In this document: positions 15,581 through 22,861 of the stretch, piece by piece
How positions within the stretch are numbered: position 1 is the first letter of the stretch
Layout of the letters: every line of letters begins with the position of its first letter
NCBI RefSeq assembly: GCF_001043955.1
Contig: NZ_LABZ01000045.1
Coordinates: 1 to 41,716 of the forward strand
Reading direction: 5' to 3'
DNA length: 41,716 nucleotides
DNA from: Methylobacterium tarhaniae
GTDB lineage: Bacteria; Pseudomonadota; Alphaproteobacteria; Rhizobiales; Beijerinckiaceae
Notes under the pieces: generated by a model
Told to the model about the DNA's origin: nothing
What the model saw: the letters and a program-made list of their open reading frames with translations, nothing else
Databases searched by the model: none
Position numbers and translations under genes: made by a program

Positions 15581-17336
15581 GGCTGGACGTCGCCCGTGCG
15601 GCCCGCCGCTGGAGCGGGTTCGGCATGTCGATATAGGTGCCGGCGCCGTCGGCCGAGGCCAGCTCGTCGCGGTCGGCCAGGCGGACGCGCAGGTTGGCCT
15701 TGGTGCAGAGCGTCGGCCCGTCGAGGACCGAGCGGACGAAGGCCCGGCCCAACCCCGTCATGCGGCGGGCGATCGTCTCCAGCCGGCGGGCGAGGTCGTC
15801 GAGGAGCACCTCCTCCCGCACGATCCCGTCATGGCCCATCCGGGCCACCACGGAGAAGACCTGGTTGACCACGAGGTAATAGGCGAGGCGCCGGCGGATC
15901 TCTTCGTCGTCGAAGTAGAGCGAGGCGATGGTGCCGGTCTCGGGCACGAGGCGCTGCAGGCGCGGGCGGGCGGACTCCGACAGGTAGAAGCCCTGGTTGT
16001 CGCGGTAGAAGCCGCGGCGCGGCCAGCCCTCGGCGACGTCGAGCAGCGCGTTCTGCTGGTGCGCCTCCAGGGCGATGCCGTGCCGCTCGTAGAGGCCGAC
16101 CACCGGCTCCAGCATGCAGTCGAGGTAGAGGCTGAACCAGGTCCGCGCCGCATGGGCGAGGCCGGTGCCGCCGACCCGGCGCAGCAGGCTTTCGAGCCGC
16201 GAGGGGCGGCCCGGCACGGGCTCGGCGGTCAGCGCCGCGAGGGTCGCGATGCCGCGCTCGGCGCCGCCCCGGAAGGGGTTTTCGCGGAGGACCGTCTCGA
16301 AGCCGCTCTCGCGGCGATCGGGGCAGTGGAGCGTGAGATAGGCCGGGTCGGCGACGATCCGGAAGGCCGGGTGCTCCGCCTCGCCGCTGCGCGCCAGGAG
16401 CCGCGCCACGGCGACCCCGGCCTCCAGCTCGGCCATCCGGTTCACCCGCAGCGAATTGGTCAGGGTGACGGGAAGCGAGAACTTCGCCATCCAGGCGCTG
16501 TCCGGCGCGTAGACCGTGCGCAGCGACGAGGTCGCGGTGAAACGCGGCCCGAAGGCACCGAGCGGCCGCAAGGTGCCCGCCGCCACCATCCCGGCGACGT
16601 GCGGCGTCAGCAGCAGGGCCTCGGCCTGGAGCGGATGCATCGGCAGGGCGATCTCGCCGGGGCGCAGGGGCAGGCGCGCGGCGTCGCGGCCGAGGAGATC
16701 CAGGGCGATCTCCGGCGCCGACCGGGCGATCGCCGAGTCGTGCCGCACCCGGGCGGCGTCCGCGGCGAAGACCGCGAGCTGGAACTCTCCGCCCTCCTCG
16801 GGCGCGTAGGATCGCGCCTGCCAGGGCGTGAGACCCTGCCGGCTCTTCGGCGTCGGATGCAGCCAGTGGCCGAAGACCAGGGAGCGCTCGGCCCCGATGA
16901 AGCTCGCCGCCTGGTCCGGATCGGGCGGCGGCAGGTCGAGCTGGCGGGCGGTCTCGCGGTAGCTGTCGAGCACGCGCCCCAGCAGCTCCAGCTCGCGCTC
17001 GCGGGCGGTCTCGTCCCCGCCCTCGTCGCACCGGGCATAGGCCTCGCCGAGCAGCTCCTGGAGCGCGCGCATCGGCGCGACGAGGCGCCAGCGCGGCTCG
17101 TGGTGCTGGCGGGTCCAGAGCCGCCCGAAGCCCTGTGCGCCGCACAGCGAGGGCGAGACGATCTCGGCCCGGATCGCGACGCGCTGGCTGCGCAGGTTCC
17201 ATTCCACGCAGGCCGCCGGCGGGCCGTCGGCCAGGGCGTGGCGCACCGGGATGCCGGGGTCGATCTCGCGCAGGTAGCCGTTGGCGAAGCTGCGGAAGGC
17301 CGCCGCCTCGGCGACGCTCTGGGACGATGGGGACAT
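15564..17336 (-). CDS. NIS siderophore synthetase, IucA/IucC family (AsbA-like)
   Basis: A 590-residue NIS synthetase and the first gene of the biosynthetic operon. It shows GHWLHPTPKSRQG (156-168), MHPLQ, FTATSSLRTVYAP, FSLPVTLTNSLRVNR and the EAHQQN motif, with the family's C-terminal FhuF-like region. In petrobactin assembly AsbA condenses citrate with spermidine, and the first-gene position and motif forms fit that role. The start is set at the ATG 17336, with AAGG about ten bases upstream. A TTG three codons earlier is possible but has no room for a ribosome site. Upstream lie about 460 bases holding the likely operon promoter and the end of the receptor gene. Confidence 0.9.
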   Translation of the reverse strand: MSPSSQSVAEAAAFRSFANGYLREIDPGIPVRHALADGPPAACVEWNLRSQRVAIRAEIVSPSLCGAQGFGRLWTRQHHEPRWRLVAPMRALQELLGEAYARCDEGGDETARERELELLGRVLDSYRETARQLDLPPPDPDQAASFIGAERSLVFGHWLHPTPKSRQGLTPWQARSYAPEEGGEFQLAVFAADAARVRHDSAIARSAPEIALDLLGRDAARLPLRPGEIALPMHPLQAEALLLTPHVAGMVAAGTLRPLGAFGPRFTATSSLRTVYAPDSAWMAKFSLPVTLTNSLRVNRMAELEAGVAVARLLARSGEAEHPAFRIVADPAYLTLHCPDRRESGFETVLRENPFRGGAERGIATLAALTAEPVPGRPSRLESLLRRVGGTGLAHAARTWFSLYLDCMLEPVVGLYERHGIALEAHQQNALLDVAEGWPRRGFYRDNQGFYLSESARPRLQRLVPETGTIASLYFDDEEIRRRLAYYLVVNQVFSVVARMGHDGIVREEVLLDDLARRLETIARRMTGLGRAFVRSVLDGPTLCTKANLRVRLADRDELASADGAGTYIDMPNPLQRRAARATSSRVLAS

Positions 17337-17640
17337 GACGACCAAACCTTGTTCTGGCCTCCGGCGGGACTATCGGGGTCGGGTCTGCGGCCGAGACGCC
17401 GCCGCCCTGCGATCGCGGCGACCGGCCGGGCCCGAGGGACCGCATGCGGATCGCGTGCGGGCCTGCGTCACGGCAAGATCTATCACCCGCACGGCACGTA
17501 CGAGTCAAGAAAATATGCCAAAATATCGTGCAATATAATGTAGTTTTTAACTATTCTGAAAACACAAAATCCCGTTTCTCGGATGATACGCAACGGATTT
17601 GCGCGTCCTTTGCTGCGAGACACGGATCAGAATCCCGGTT
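17337..17640 (-). promoter_or_regulatory. Upstream region of the biosynthetic operon, with an AT-rich promoter-like patch (about 17500-17575)
   Basis: This gene-free stretch is the leader of the AsbA-like gene. The part about 17500-17575 is strikingly AT-rich (aaaatatgccaaaatatcg and neighbouring bases) in a genome of very high GC. It includes a partial dyad GTTTTTA-N7-TGAAAAC starting near 17532, an operator-like shape. I find no copy of the ECF-type element seen before the receptor gene. The operon may therefore use a housekeeping promoter under a metal-responsive repressor. The rest of the stretch shows no obvious gene. Confidence 0.45.
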
Positions 17641-17773
17641 GCAGCGGGGATACCGCTGCGATGACCAGGATCGACCAGCCCGGACGGCCGTGACGGCGAG
17701 GCCGTCCGGACGAGGGCCGGATCCCTCCTCCCCCTGCGCCCGCGAGAAGAGGAGGGGACTTGCGCCCCCTCCT
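17641..17773 (-). terminator. Three hairpins downstream of the TonB receptor gene
   Basis: Reading from the receptor stop, the first is AGGAGGGG (17750-17757) with CCCCTCCT (17766-17773), an eight-base loop. The second is CCGGACGGCC (17680-17689) with GGCCGTCCGG (17700-17709), a perfect 10-bp stem with a 10-base loop. The third is GCAGCGG (17641-17647) with CCGCTGC (17653-17659). There is no strong U tract, as is common in GC-rich genomes. They probably end receptor transcription and insulate the asb-type operon. Confidence 0.6.
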
Positions 17774-17796
17774 GCTCCGGGCATCCCGCGCGACAC

Positions 17797-20346
17797 TCAG
17801 AAATCGACCGTCGCCGAGACGATGACCGTGCGGGGCGCGCCGACCGCCAGGAAGCCGCGGGCGGCCGAGGCCCAGTAGGAGTTGTCGAACACGTTCTCGA
17901 CGATGGCCCGCACCGTGACGGGCTTTCCGGACGCGCCCTCGAAGGTGTAGCGCAGGCCGGCATCGAAGCGCGTCCAGTCGGGGACGCGCTGCGTGTTGGC
18001 CTGGTTGTAGAACTGGCCGCTCGTGTAGATGGCGCGGCCGGTGAGCGTCAGGCCGGGCGCCAGCCACGGCGGCAGGTCGACCTCGCCGTAGAGGTTGAAC
18101 GCCACGTCGGGCACGCCGGGGGCGCGGTTGCCGTCGAACTGGCCGCCCGCCGTCCTGACCAGCCGCCCGTCGAGGAAGGTGACGCCGCCGAGCAGCCGCA
18201 CCCCCGGGGTCAGCTCGCCGAAGGCCGAGAGCTCGAGGCCGCGGTTGCGCTGCAGGCCGCTGACCGAGAACCGGTTCGTGCCGGGATCCGTGAAGGCGTT
18301 GGGCTGCTCGATCTCGAACAGCGAGGCCGTGAGCGCGACGGTGCCGAAATCGTACTTGGCGCCGAACTCCTTTTGCCGGTTCACCACCGGAGCGAAGACC
18401 TCGTTGGCGTTGACCGCGGTGAAGGGCGGGGACGGGCCGGGGTCGAGCGCCTCGATGTAGTTGCCGTAGAACGACAGGTTGTCGGTCGCGCGGAACACCG
18501 CCGCGAGGGCGGGGCTGAACCGCCCGCTCTTGTAGTCCGACGCCTGGGTGCCGAGGGTCGGCCCGGGGCGGGTGTTGTAGCTCTGCTGGCTGATCTCCTG
18601 GAACCGCCCGCCGAGGGTCAGCAGGAAGCGGTCGCCGCCGAGCGACAGGGTGTCGGCGATGCCGACGCTGGTCACGTCGAGATTCGCGAAGAGCGGCCGG
18701 CTGTCGGAGCGCGGCAGCAGGATCGTGTTCACCGAGCCGCGAGCCAGGTGGATCGGATCGTAGATGTTGGTCTGGAAGACCGGCAGGGTCGGCGGCGTGA
18801 AGCCGCCGCGGTAGTTCCGGTTGTTCGACCCCACCGCCGCGACGTTGAGCTGGTGCCCGAGGATTCCGGTCTGGAACTTGGCGCGCAGGCCGACCTCGCC
18901 GCTCATGCCCGAGATTTCCTGTGGCTGGATGGCGAGGGAGTTGGTCGCCTGGCCGGTCACGCTCGTCACGCGGTAGGACGAGGTGAGGAAGTCCTCGTTG
19001 TAGCGGCTGACGCCGCCGGCCGCGTAGAGCGTCGTGTCGGGCAGGATGTCGTACTCGATCCGGCCCGCCGCCATGTTGAAGCGGCTGTCGATGTATTCGA
19101 GCGAGCTGGCGGTGTTGAGGCGGTTGTTCGGCGCCCGCGGCACCGGGATGTTCGGCGCCACCGCGTTGAACAACGACGTCGGGGCGGTGATGTTCTGGTT
19201 GTTGTGGACGAGGTCGAGCGAGGCGCGCAACTGCTCGCCGCGATAATCGAGGCCGAGCGTCGCGACGCCGACCTCGATGGCGTTCTTGTCGAGCGGCGTG
19301 TCGCCGTTGCGATAGGAGCCGTTGAAGCGAACGCCCCATTCCTTCGACGGGCCGAAGCGGCGGCCGAGATCGGCGTGGGTCCAGACCTGCGAGTTGCTCA
19401 GGTAGGTGGTGGTGAGACGGGTCAGCGGCTCGTCGTAGGCGCGCTTCGGGATCAGGTTGATCGTGCCGCCGACGCGGCCGGTGCCGCCGCTGATGAGGGC
19501 GGAGGGGCCCTTCAGGATCTCGACCCGCTCGATGCCTTCGAGGAAGGACCGGCGCGGGTTGGAGAGGTAGAACAGGCCGTCGAAGGCGACGTCGAGGTTG
19601 GTGACCGAGAAGCCGCGGATGAAATAGGAGTCGCGCTCGCTGAAGGGCGGCGCGTCGTTGCGCACGGACGGGTCGTTCAGCACCACCTCGGAGAGCGAGC
19701 GCGCCTGCTGGTCCTGGATCAGCTTCTCGGTGTAGCCGCTCACGTTGAACGGCGTCGTCAGGATCGAGCGGTTGCCGAGGAAGCCGACCCGGGTGCCCGA
19801 GGCGACGAGGCCGCCCGCATAGGGCGGCGGGGGCTGACCCACAGTCCCGGTCGGCGGCGGCAGGCCGGCGGCGCGGGATCCGGCGGCGGGACGTCCCTCG
19901 ACGACGATCTCGTCGAGCCGCACGGTCTCCTCGGAACGTCCCCCGAGCTGGGCATAGCGCGGGTTGACCAGGGTGACGGTCGACGGGCTCACGCTCCGGT
20001 AGGCCAGGCCGGTGCCGTCGAGGAGCCGCCCCAAGGCCTCCAGCGGCCGGAACTCGCCCTCGACCCCGGTCGTGGTCAGGGTGCTCGTCATGTCGGTGGC
20101 GTAGACCAGCTTGACCTTGGCCTGCTCGGTGAAGCGCACGAGCGCCGGTTCGAGGGGGCCGACCGGGATCGAGAGGGCGACCGTGTCGCCAGTCTCCGCG
20201 GCCGTGGCCGCCCGTTTCCCGCCGGGCAGCGCGCCGGGCGCCGGTTGCCCCCGGGCGGCGTCCGGCACCAGCGCCAGCAGCGACACCCCGGCGAGCGCGA
20301 TCCCGGCCAGCCGTCCACACGCAACCCTACGCTCCCGCGCCACCAT
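17797..20346 (-). CDS. TonB-dependent siderophore receptor with STN signalling domain
   Basis: A transducer-type outer-membrane receptor of 849 residues. A signal peptide (about 1-33) is followed by the STN domain (about 55-128), a TonB-box-like EIVVEG (146-151), the plug (about 195-310, with YFIRGFSVTNLDVAFDG and VEILKGPSALISG) and a 22-strand barrel ending in VSATVDF. The STN domain is the part that contacts a FecR-type anti-sigma protein when ligand binds. The gene lies directly downstream of fecI- and fecR-like genes and upstream of the NIS synthetase operon. It is therefore very likely the receptor for the metallophore made here. An ECF-promoter-like element lies about 70 bases before the start. 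Confidence 0.93.
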   Translation of the reverse strand: MVARERRVACGRLAGIALAGVSLLALVPDAARGQPAPGALPGGKRAATAAETGDTVALSIPVGPLEPALVRFTEQAKVKLVYATDMTSTLTTTGVEGEFRPLEALGRLLDGTGLAYRSVSPSTVTLVNPRYAQLGGRSEETVRLDEIVVEGRPAAGSRAAGLPPPTGTVGQPPPPYAGGLVASGTRVGFLGNRSILTTPFNVSGYTEKLIQDQQARSLSEVVLNDPSVRNDAPPFSERDSYFIRGFSVTNLDVAFDGLFYLSNPRRSFLEGIERVEILKGPSALISGGTGRVGGTINLIPKRAYDEPLTRLTTTYLSNSQVWTHADLGRRFGPSKEWGVRFNGSYRNGDTPLDKNAIEVGVATLGLDYRGEQLRASLDLVHNNQNITAPTSLFNAVAPNIPVPRAPNNRLNTASSLEYIDSRFNMAAGRIEYDILPDTTLYAAGGVSRYNEDFLTSSYRVTSVTGQATNSLAIQPQEISGMSGEVGLRAKFQTGILGHQLNVAAVGSNNRNYRGGFTPPTLPVFQTNIYDPIHLARGSVNTILLPRSDSRPLFANLDVTSVGIADTLSLGGDRFLLTLGGRFQEISQQSYNTRPGPTLGTQASDYKSGRFSPALAAVFRATDNLSFYGNYIEALDPGPSPPFTAVNANEVFAPVVNRQKEFGAKYDFGTVALTASLFEIEQPNAFTDPGTNRFSVSGLQRNRGLELSAFGELTPGVRLLGGVTFLDGRLVRTAGGQFDGNRAPGVPDVAFNLYGEVDLPPWLAPGLTLTGRAIYTSGQFYNQANTQRVPDWTRFDAGLRYTFEGASGKPVTVRAIVENVFDNSYWASAARGFLAVGAPRTVIVSATVDF

Positions 20347-20416
20347 GTCCGATCACCTCGTCCGTCTGCCAGGAAGGGGCGGTGCGTCGGCGCGCTCTCG
20401 TCCCCTCACCCGCTTG

Positions 20417-20447
20417 AGATCAACGAGGCGCCGATCTCCTGACGTCC
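20417..20447 (-). promoter_or_regulatory. Candidate ECF-sigma promoter of the TonB receptor gene
   Basis: On the minus strand the element reads CGGACGTCAGGA, nine bases, then CTCGTTGATC. Aligned as GGACGT-N16-CGTTGA it has normal ECF -35/-10 spacing and a CGT-type -10. A 31-bp partner with 24 matching positions lies upstream of the fecR-like gene at 21504-21534. The element ends about 70 bases before the receptor ATG. I infer recognition by the adjacent FecI-type sigma factor. Confidence 0.6.
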
Positions 20448-20472
20448 GATCGCGCGATTTCTCGAAAAATTT

Positions 20473-21441
20473 TCAGAGGGGGGAGCCGACCAGGACCATG
20501 AGCGGGGTCAGCCGGGTGACCCGCAAGGACAGGCTCGCGGCGAGCGCGTCGAGGGCGTCGTCGGTGTTGCGGGGATCGAAGGCGCCGGTGACGCGCCGCT
20601 CGCCGGCCTTGGCGTCGAGCAGCAGGATGCGCCCGCGGCGATAGCGCGCGAGCTCCGCGAGGACGTCGGACAGGCGCTCGCCGGAGACGATCAGGCGCCC
20701 GTCGCGCCAGGCCGTAGCCCGGGCGACGTCCGCCTTGACGACCGCGGGCGCAGCCCCGGCCTGGGCGCGGACCGCCTCGCCGGCCGAGACCTGCAGGCGC
20801 CGGCCCGACTCCGTGACCTCGACGCGCCCTTCGGCGACGCCCACCGGCTGGGACGCGCCGTCGGCGCGGACGAAGAACACCGTGCCCACCGCCCGGACGC
20901 TGACCCCGCCGCCCTCGACGATGAAGGGCCGGCCCGGATCGTGGGCGACGTCGAACACGGCCTCGCCGCGCAGGAGCGCGACCCGGCGCTCCGTGCCGGT
21001 GAAGTGCAGGGCGAGGGCGGTGCCGGTATTCAGGTCGACGCGGCTGCCGTCCGCGAGGGTCGCATGCCCGATCTCGCCGACGCCGCTCCACAGGTCGGCG
21101 CGCAGCCAATCGGCGAGGCCCGCCCGGTAGGCCAGGGCCGCGCCGAGCACGAGGGCGACAGCGAGGCAGGCCGGCCCCGTCCGGGCCCGGCGCCGGCGCG
21201 TGCCGGGCGCAGGGCTGGGCAGATGGCCGAGCCGGTGCCACAGCGCGTGCATCTCCGCGTAGGCCGCCTCGTGGGCCGGGTCGGCCGCGTGCCAGGCCTC
21301 GAACGCCGCGCGATCGGCCTCGGTCGCGTCGGTGGAGGAGAGGCGCACGACCCAGCCGGCCGCAGCCTCGTCGATCGGATCTTCATCGTCCCGGGCTTCG
21401 CCGTTCGGGTCCCGCGCGTCGGTCTCGTCGCTGATGGCCAC
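20473..21441 (-). CDS. FecR-type anti-sigma/sigma-regulator protein
   Basis: A 322-residue inner-membrane regulator. The cytoplasmic N terminus has the DUF4880-type segment (AAGWVVRLSSTDATEADRAA, then FEAWHAADPAHEAAY) that binds the sigma factor. One membrane helix (about 91-110) leads to the periplasmic FecR domain (HATLADGSRVDLNTGTAL, RGEAVFDVAHDPGRPFIV, VRAVGTVFFVR) and a C-terminal STN-like part that contacts the receptor. The start is a GTG at 21441 with GGGAG seven bases upstream. Its stop lies about 125 bases before the receptor start. With the sigma factor and receptor it forms a three-part surface-signalling system that senses the loaded metallophore outside the cell. Confidence 0.92.
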   Translation of the reverse strand: MAISDETDARDPNGEARDDEDPIDEAAAGWVVRLSSTDATEADRAAFEAWHAADPAHEAAYAEMHALWHRLGHLPSPAPGTRRRRARTGPACLAVALVLGAALAYRAGLADWLRADLWSGVGEIGHATLADGSRVDLNTGTALALHFTGTERRVALLRGEAVFDVAHDPGRPFIVEGGGVSVRAVGTVFFVRADGASQPVGVAEGRVEVTESGRRLQVSAGEAVRAQAGAAPAVVKADVARATAWRDGRLIVSGERLSDVLAELARYRRGRILLLDAKAGERRVTGAFDPRNTDDALDALAASLSLRVTRLTPLMVLVGSPL

Positions 21442-21503
21442 GGCCAGGCTCCCTCACGGGTCCCATGCCCGGACGGTCCGAGAATGCGTGCCCTACGCCC
21501 TAT

Positions 21504-21534
21504 GATCGACGAGCCGTCCGCGTCCTGACGTCCG
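21504..21534 (-). promoter_or_regulatory. Candidate ECF-sigma promoter of the fecR-like gene
   Basis: On the minus strand it reads CGGACGTCAGGA, nine bases, then CTCGTCGATC. It matches the element before the TonB receptor in 24 of 31 positions: all 12 of the -35 side and nine of ten on the -10 side. It begins five bases after the sigma gene stop and ends about 62 bases before the fecR-like GTG. The sigma gene itself has no copy upstream. Confidence 0.6.
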
Positions 21535-21538
21535 CTCT

Positions 21539-22048
21539 CTAAAAAAGTTCGCCACAGCGGCGGCGGCAATGCAAGAGCGCCTTGATCAGGTGCTTCTCGA
21601 CCATGTTCCGGCTGATGTTCAGCCGTGCGGCCACCTCGCCGTTCGGCAGCCCTTCGATGCGCGCGAGCAGGAAGGCCTCCCGGCAGCGCGGCGGCAACTC
21701 GTCGATCGCCGCGGCGAGCCGCCTGAGGTCCTGACGCGCCATCGCCTGCCGCTCCGGAAGGGCCTGCCCGTCGGCGAGGCCGGCCCAATCGTCGTCGCTG
21801 ACCGACTGGAAGATCGTGCCTTCCAGCCGCTGCCGGTTGCGCATCCGCCGCGCGACGTTGCTGGCGATCTGGAACAGGAACGCGGAGGGCTGCTCGACCT
21901 TGGTCCGGGCGAGCGCCGCGAGCATCAGGAGGTAGGTCTCCTGATGCGCGTCCGCCGCATCCACCGGGTTGCCGAGCCGGCGCGTCAGGAAGCGCCGCAG
22001 CCTCACGCCGTCGTCCCGATGCAGCGCATCGATCGAGATGGCCTGCAT
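21539..22048 (-). CDS. FecI-type ECF RNA polymerase sigma factor
   Basis: A 169-residue ECF sigma factor. Region 2 spans about residues 12-78 (VRLRRFLTRRLGN, AADAHQETYLLMLA, PSAFLFQIASNVARRMRNR) and region 4 about 105-160 (LRRLAAAIDELPPRCREAFLLARIEGLPNGEVAARLNIS in pieces), with the FecI-like ending VEKHLIKALLHCRRR. The ATG at 22048 has GGAG seven bases upstream, and a TTG two codons earlier is the alternative. It should be held inactive or stabilised by the FecR-like protein and direct transcription of the receptor gene. Two perfect dyads upstream suggest separate metal-dependent control. Confidence 0.93.
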   Translation of the reverse strand: MQAISIDALHRDDGVRLRRFLTRRLGNPVDAADAHQETYLLMLAALARTKVEQPSAFLFQIASNVARRMRNRQRLEGTIFQSVSDDDWAGLADGQALPERQAMARQDLRRLAAAIDELPPRCREAFLLARIEGLPNGEVAARLNISRNMVEKHLIKALLHCRRRCGELF

Positions 22049-22065
22049 GCCCAACTCCGAACTCG

Positions 22066-22165
22066 TCTAAACTGTCTCTTGATTAAGAGACCATCTTGAT
22101 TACGGTCATGCAAGCGTAGGGAACCACGCCCCATTTTCATCTTATTAGGTCCAGTTCTAAACTGG
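22066..22165. promoter_or_regulatory. Dyads and direct repeats upstream of the sigma factor gene
   Basis: Two perfect inverted repeats lie here: GTCTCTT-gatt-AAGAGAC (22074-22091) and CCAGTT-cta-AACTGG (22151-22165). The nonamer TCTAAACTG occurs at 22066-22074 and 22156-22164, and TCTTGATTA at 22077-22085 and 22094-22102. TTCTAAA in the second dyad resembles half of an Irr iron-control-element box, but no full box is present. This is a likely operator region for metal-responsive control of the signalling genes. The remainder up to 22380 shows no gene. Confidence 0.5.
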
Positions 22166-22380
22166 GTGGCCTGCCTCAGCGCAAGCCGTTGTGTTGCTGC
22201 CAGAAATAATCCGCAACCCCGTCCGCTTCACCGGACGGGCCGCGGCGCGACGGCGCACGAAACCCTCGCGATGATGCGGGATTGCAACATGCGGCGGGCG
22301 GACCGCGCCCGGTCCCGGGGCGGGAACACGTTGCGCGGCCCGCGCCTTGTCCCTCGGGGCGAGCGCGGAGGAACGGCATC

Positions 22381-22848
22381 ATGCGGGATCACGGGGCCTC
22401 GTTCGGCATCGGCTTCGTCGCGGGGCTGCGCAGCCTGACGGCCTGCGCCGCGCTGACCTTCGCCGCCGCGCAGCGGCGGACCCGCGGCGGGTTCATCCCG
22501 TCCGGTCCGGGCGCTCGGGGTCTCGCCACGGCGGCGGCCCTGGCCGAGATGGCCGGCGACAAGATGCCGTTCGCCCCCGACCGGCGCATCCTCCCGTCCT
22601 TCGCGGCCCGGCTCGTCATCGGCGCCGCCGGCGGCTGGGCCCTCGCCGGGCGACGCACCTCGCCGGAGGCCGGCGCCCTCGCGGGGCTCGTCGGCGCCGT
22701 GGCCGGCACCCTCATCGGCCGCGCCGCGCGAGGCCCGGATTCCCGCACGCCGCCCGGTCGCGCCAGGGGGCTCGCCGAGGATGCGGCCGCCGTCGCGCTC
22801 GCGGCCGGCGTGGTCGCCTCGGCCGAGCGCCGGATGCGGGGGGTTTAG
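22381..22848 (+). CDS. DUF4126 family membrane protein
   Basis: A 155-residue inner-membrane protein with the DUF4126 pattern: GFVAGLRSLTACAALTFAA at the N terminus, LAEMAGDKMPFAPDR in the middle, then Gly/Ala-rich helices (GAAGGWALAG, LVGAVAGTLIG). Three or four membrane segments are likely. The function of the family is unknown. The start ATG has GGAGGAA about eight bases upstream. The gene is divergent from the sigma factor gene and converges, with a 13-base gap, on the cyclase gene. It does not appear to belong to the metallophore operons. Confidence 0.82.
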   Translation: MRDHGASFGIGFVAGLRSLTACAALTFAAAQRRTRGGFIPSGPGARGLATAAALAEMAGDKMPFAPDRRILPSFAARLVIGAAGGWALAGRRTSPEAGALAGLVGAVAGTLIGRAARGPDSRTPPGRARGLAEDAAAVALAAGVVASAERRMRGV

Positions 22849-22861
22849 CCCGCAAGAGCGC

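Noticed and set aside
17627..20320. 897-residue minus-strand frame across the TonB receptor
   Set aside because: Same strand but a different frame, with Arg/Pro-biased composition and no signal peptide. The receptor frame has the STN, plug and C-terminal signature.
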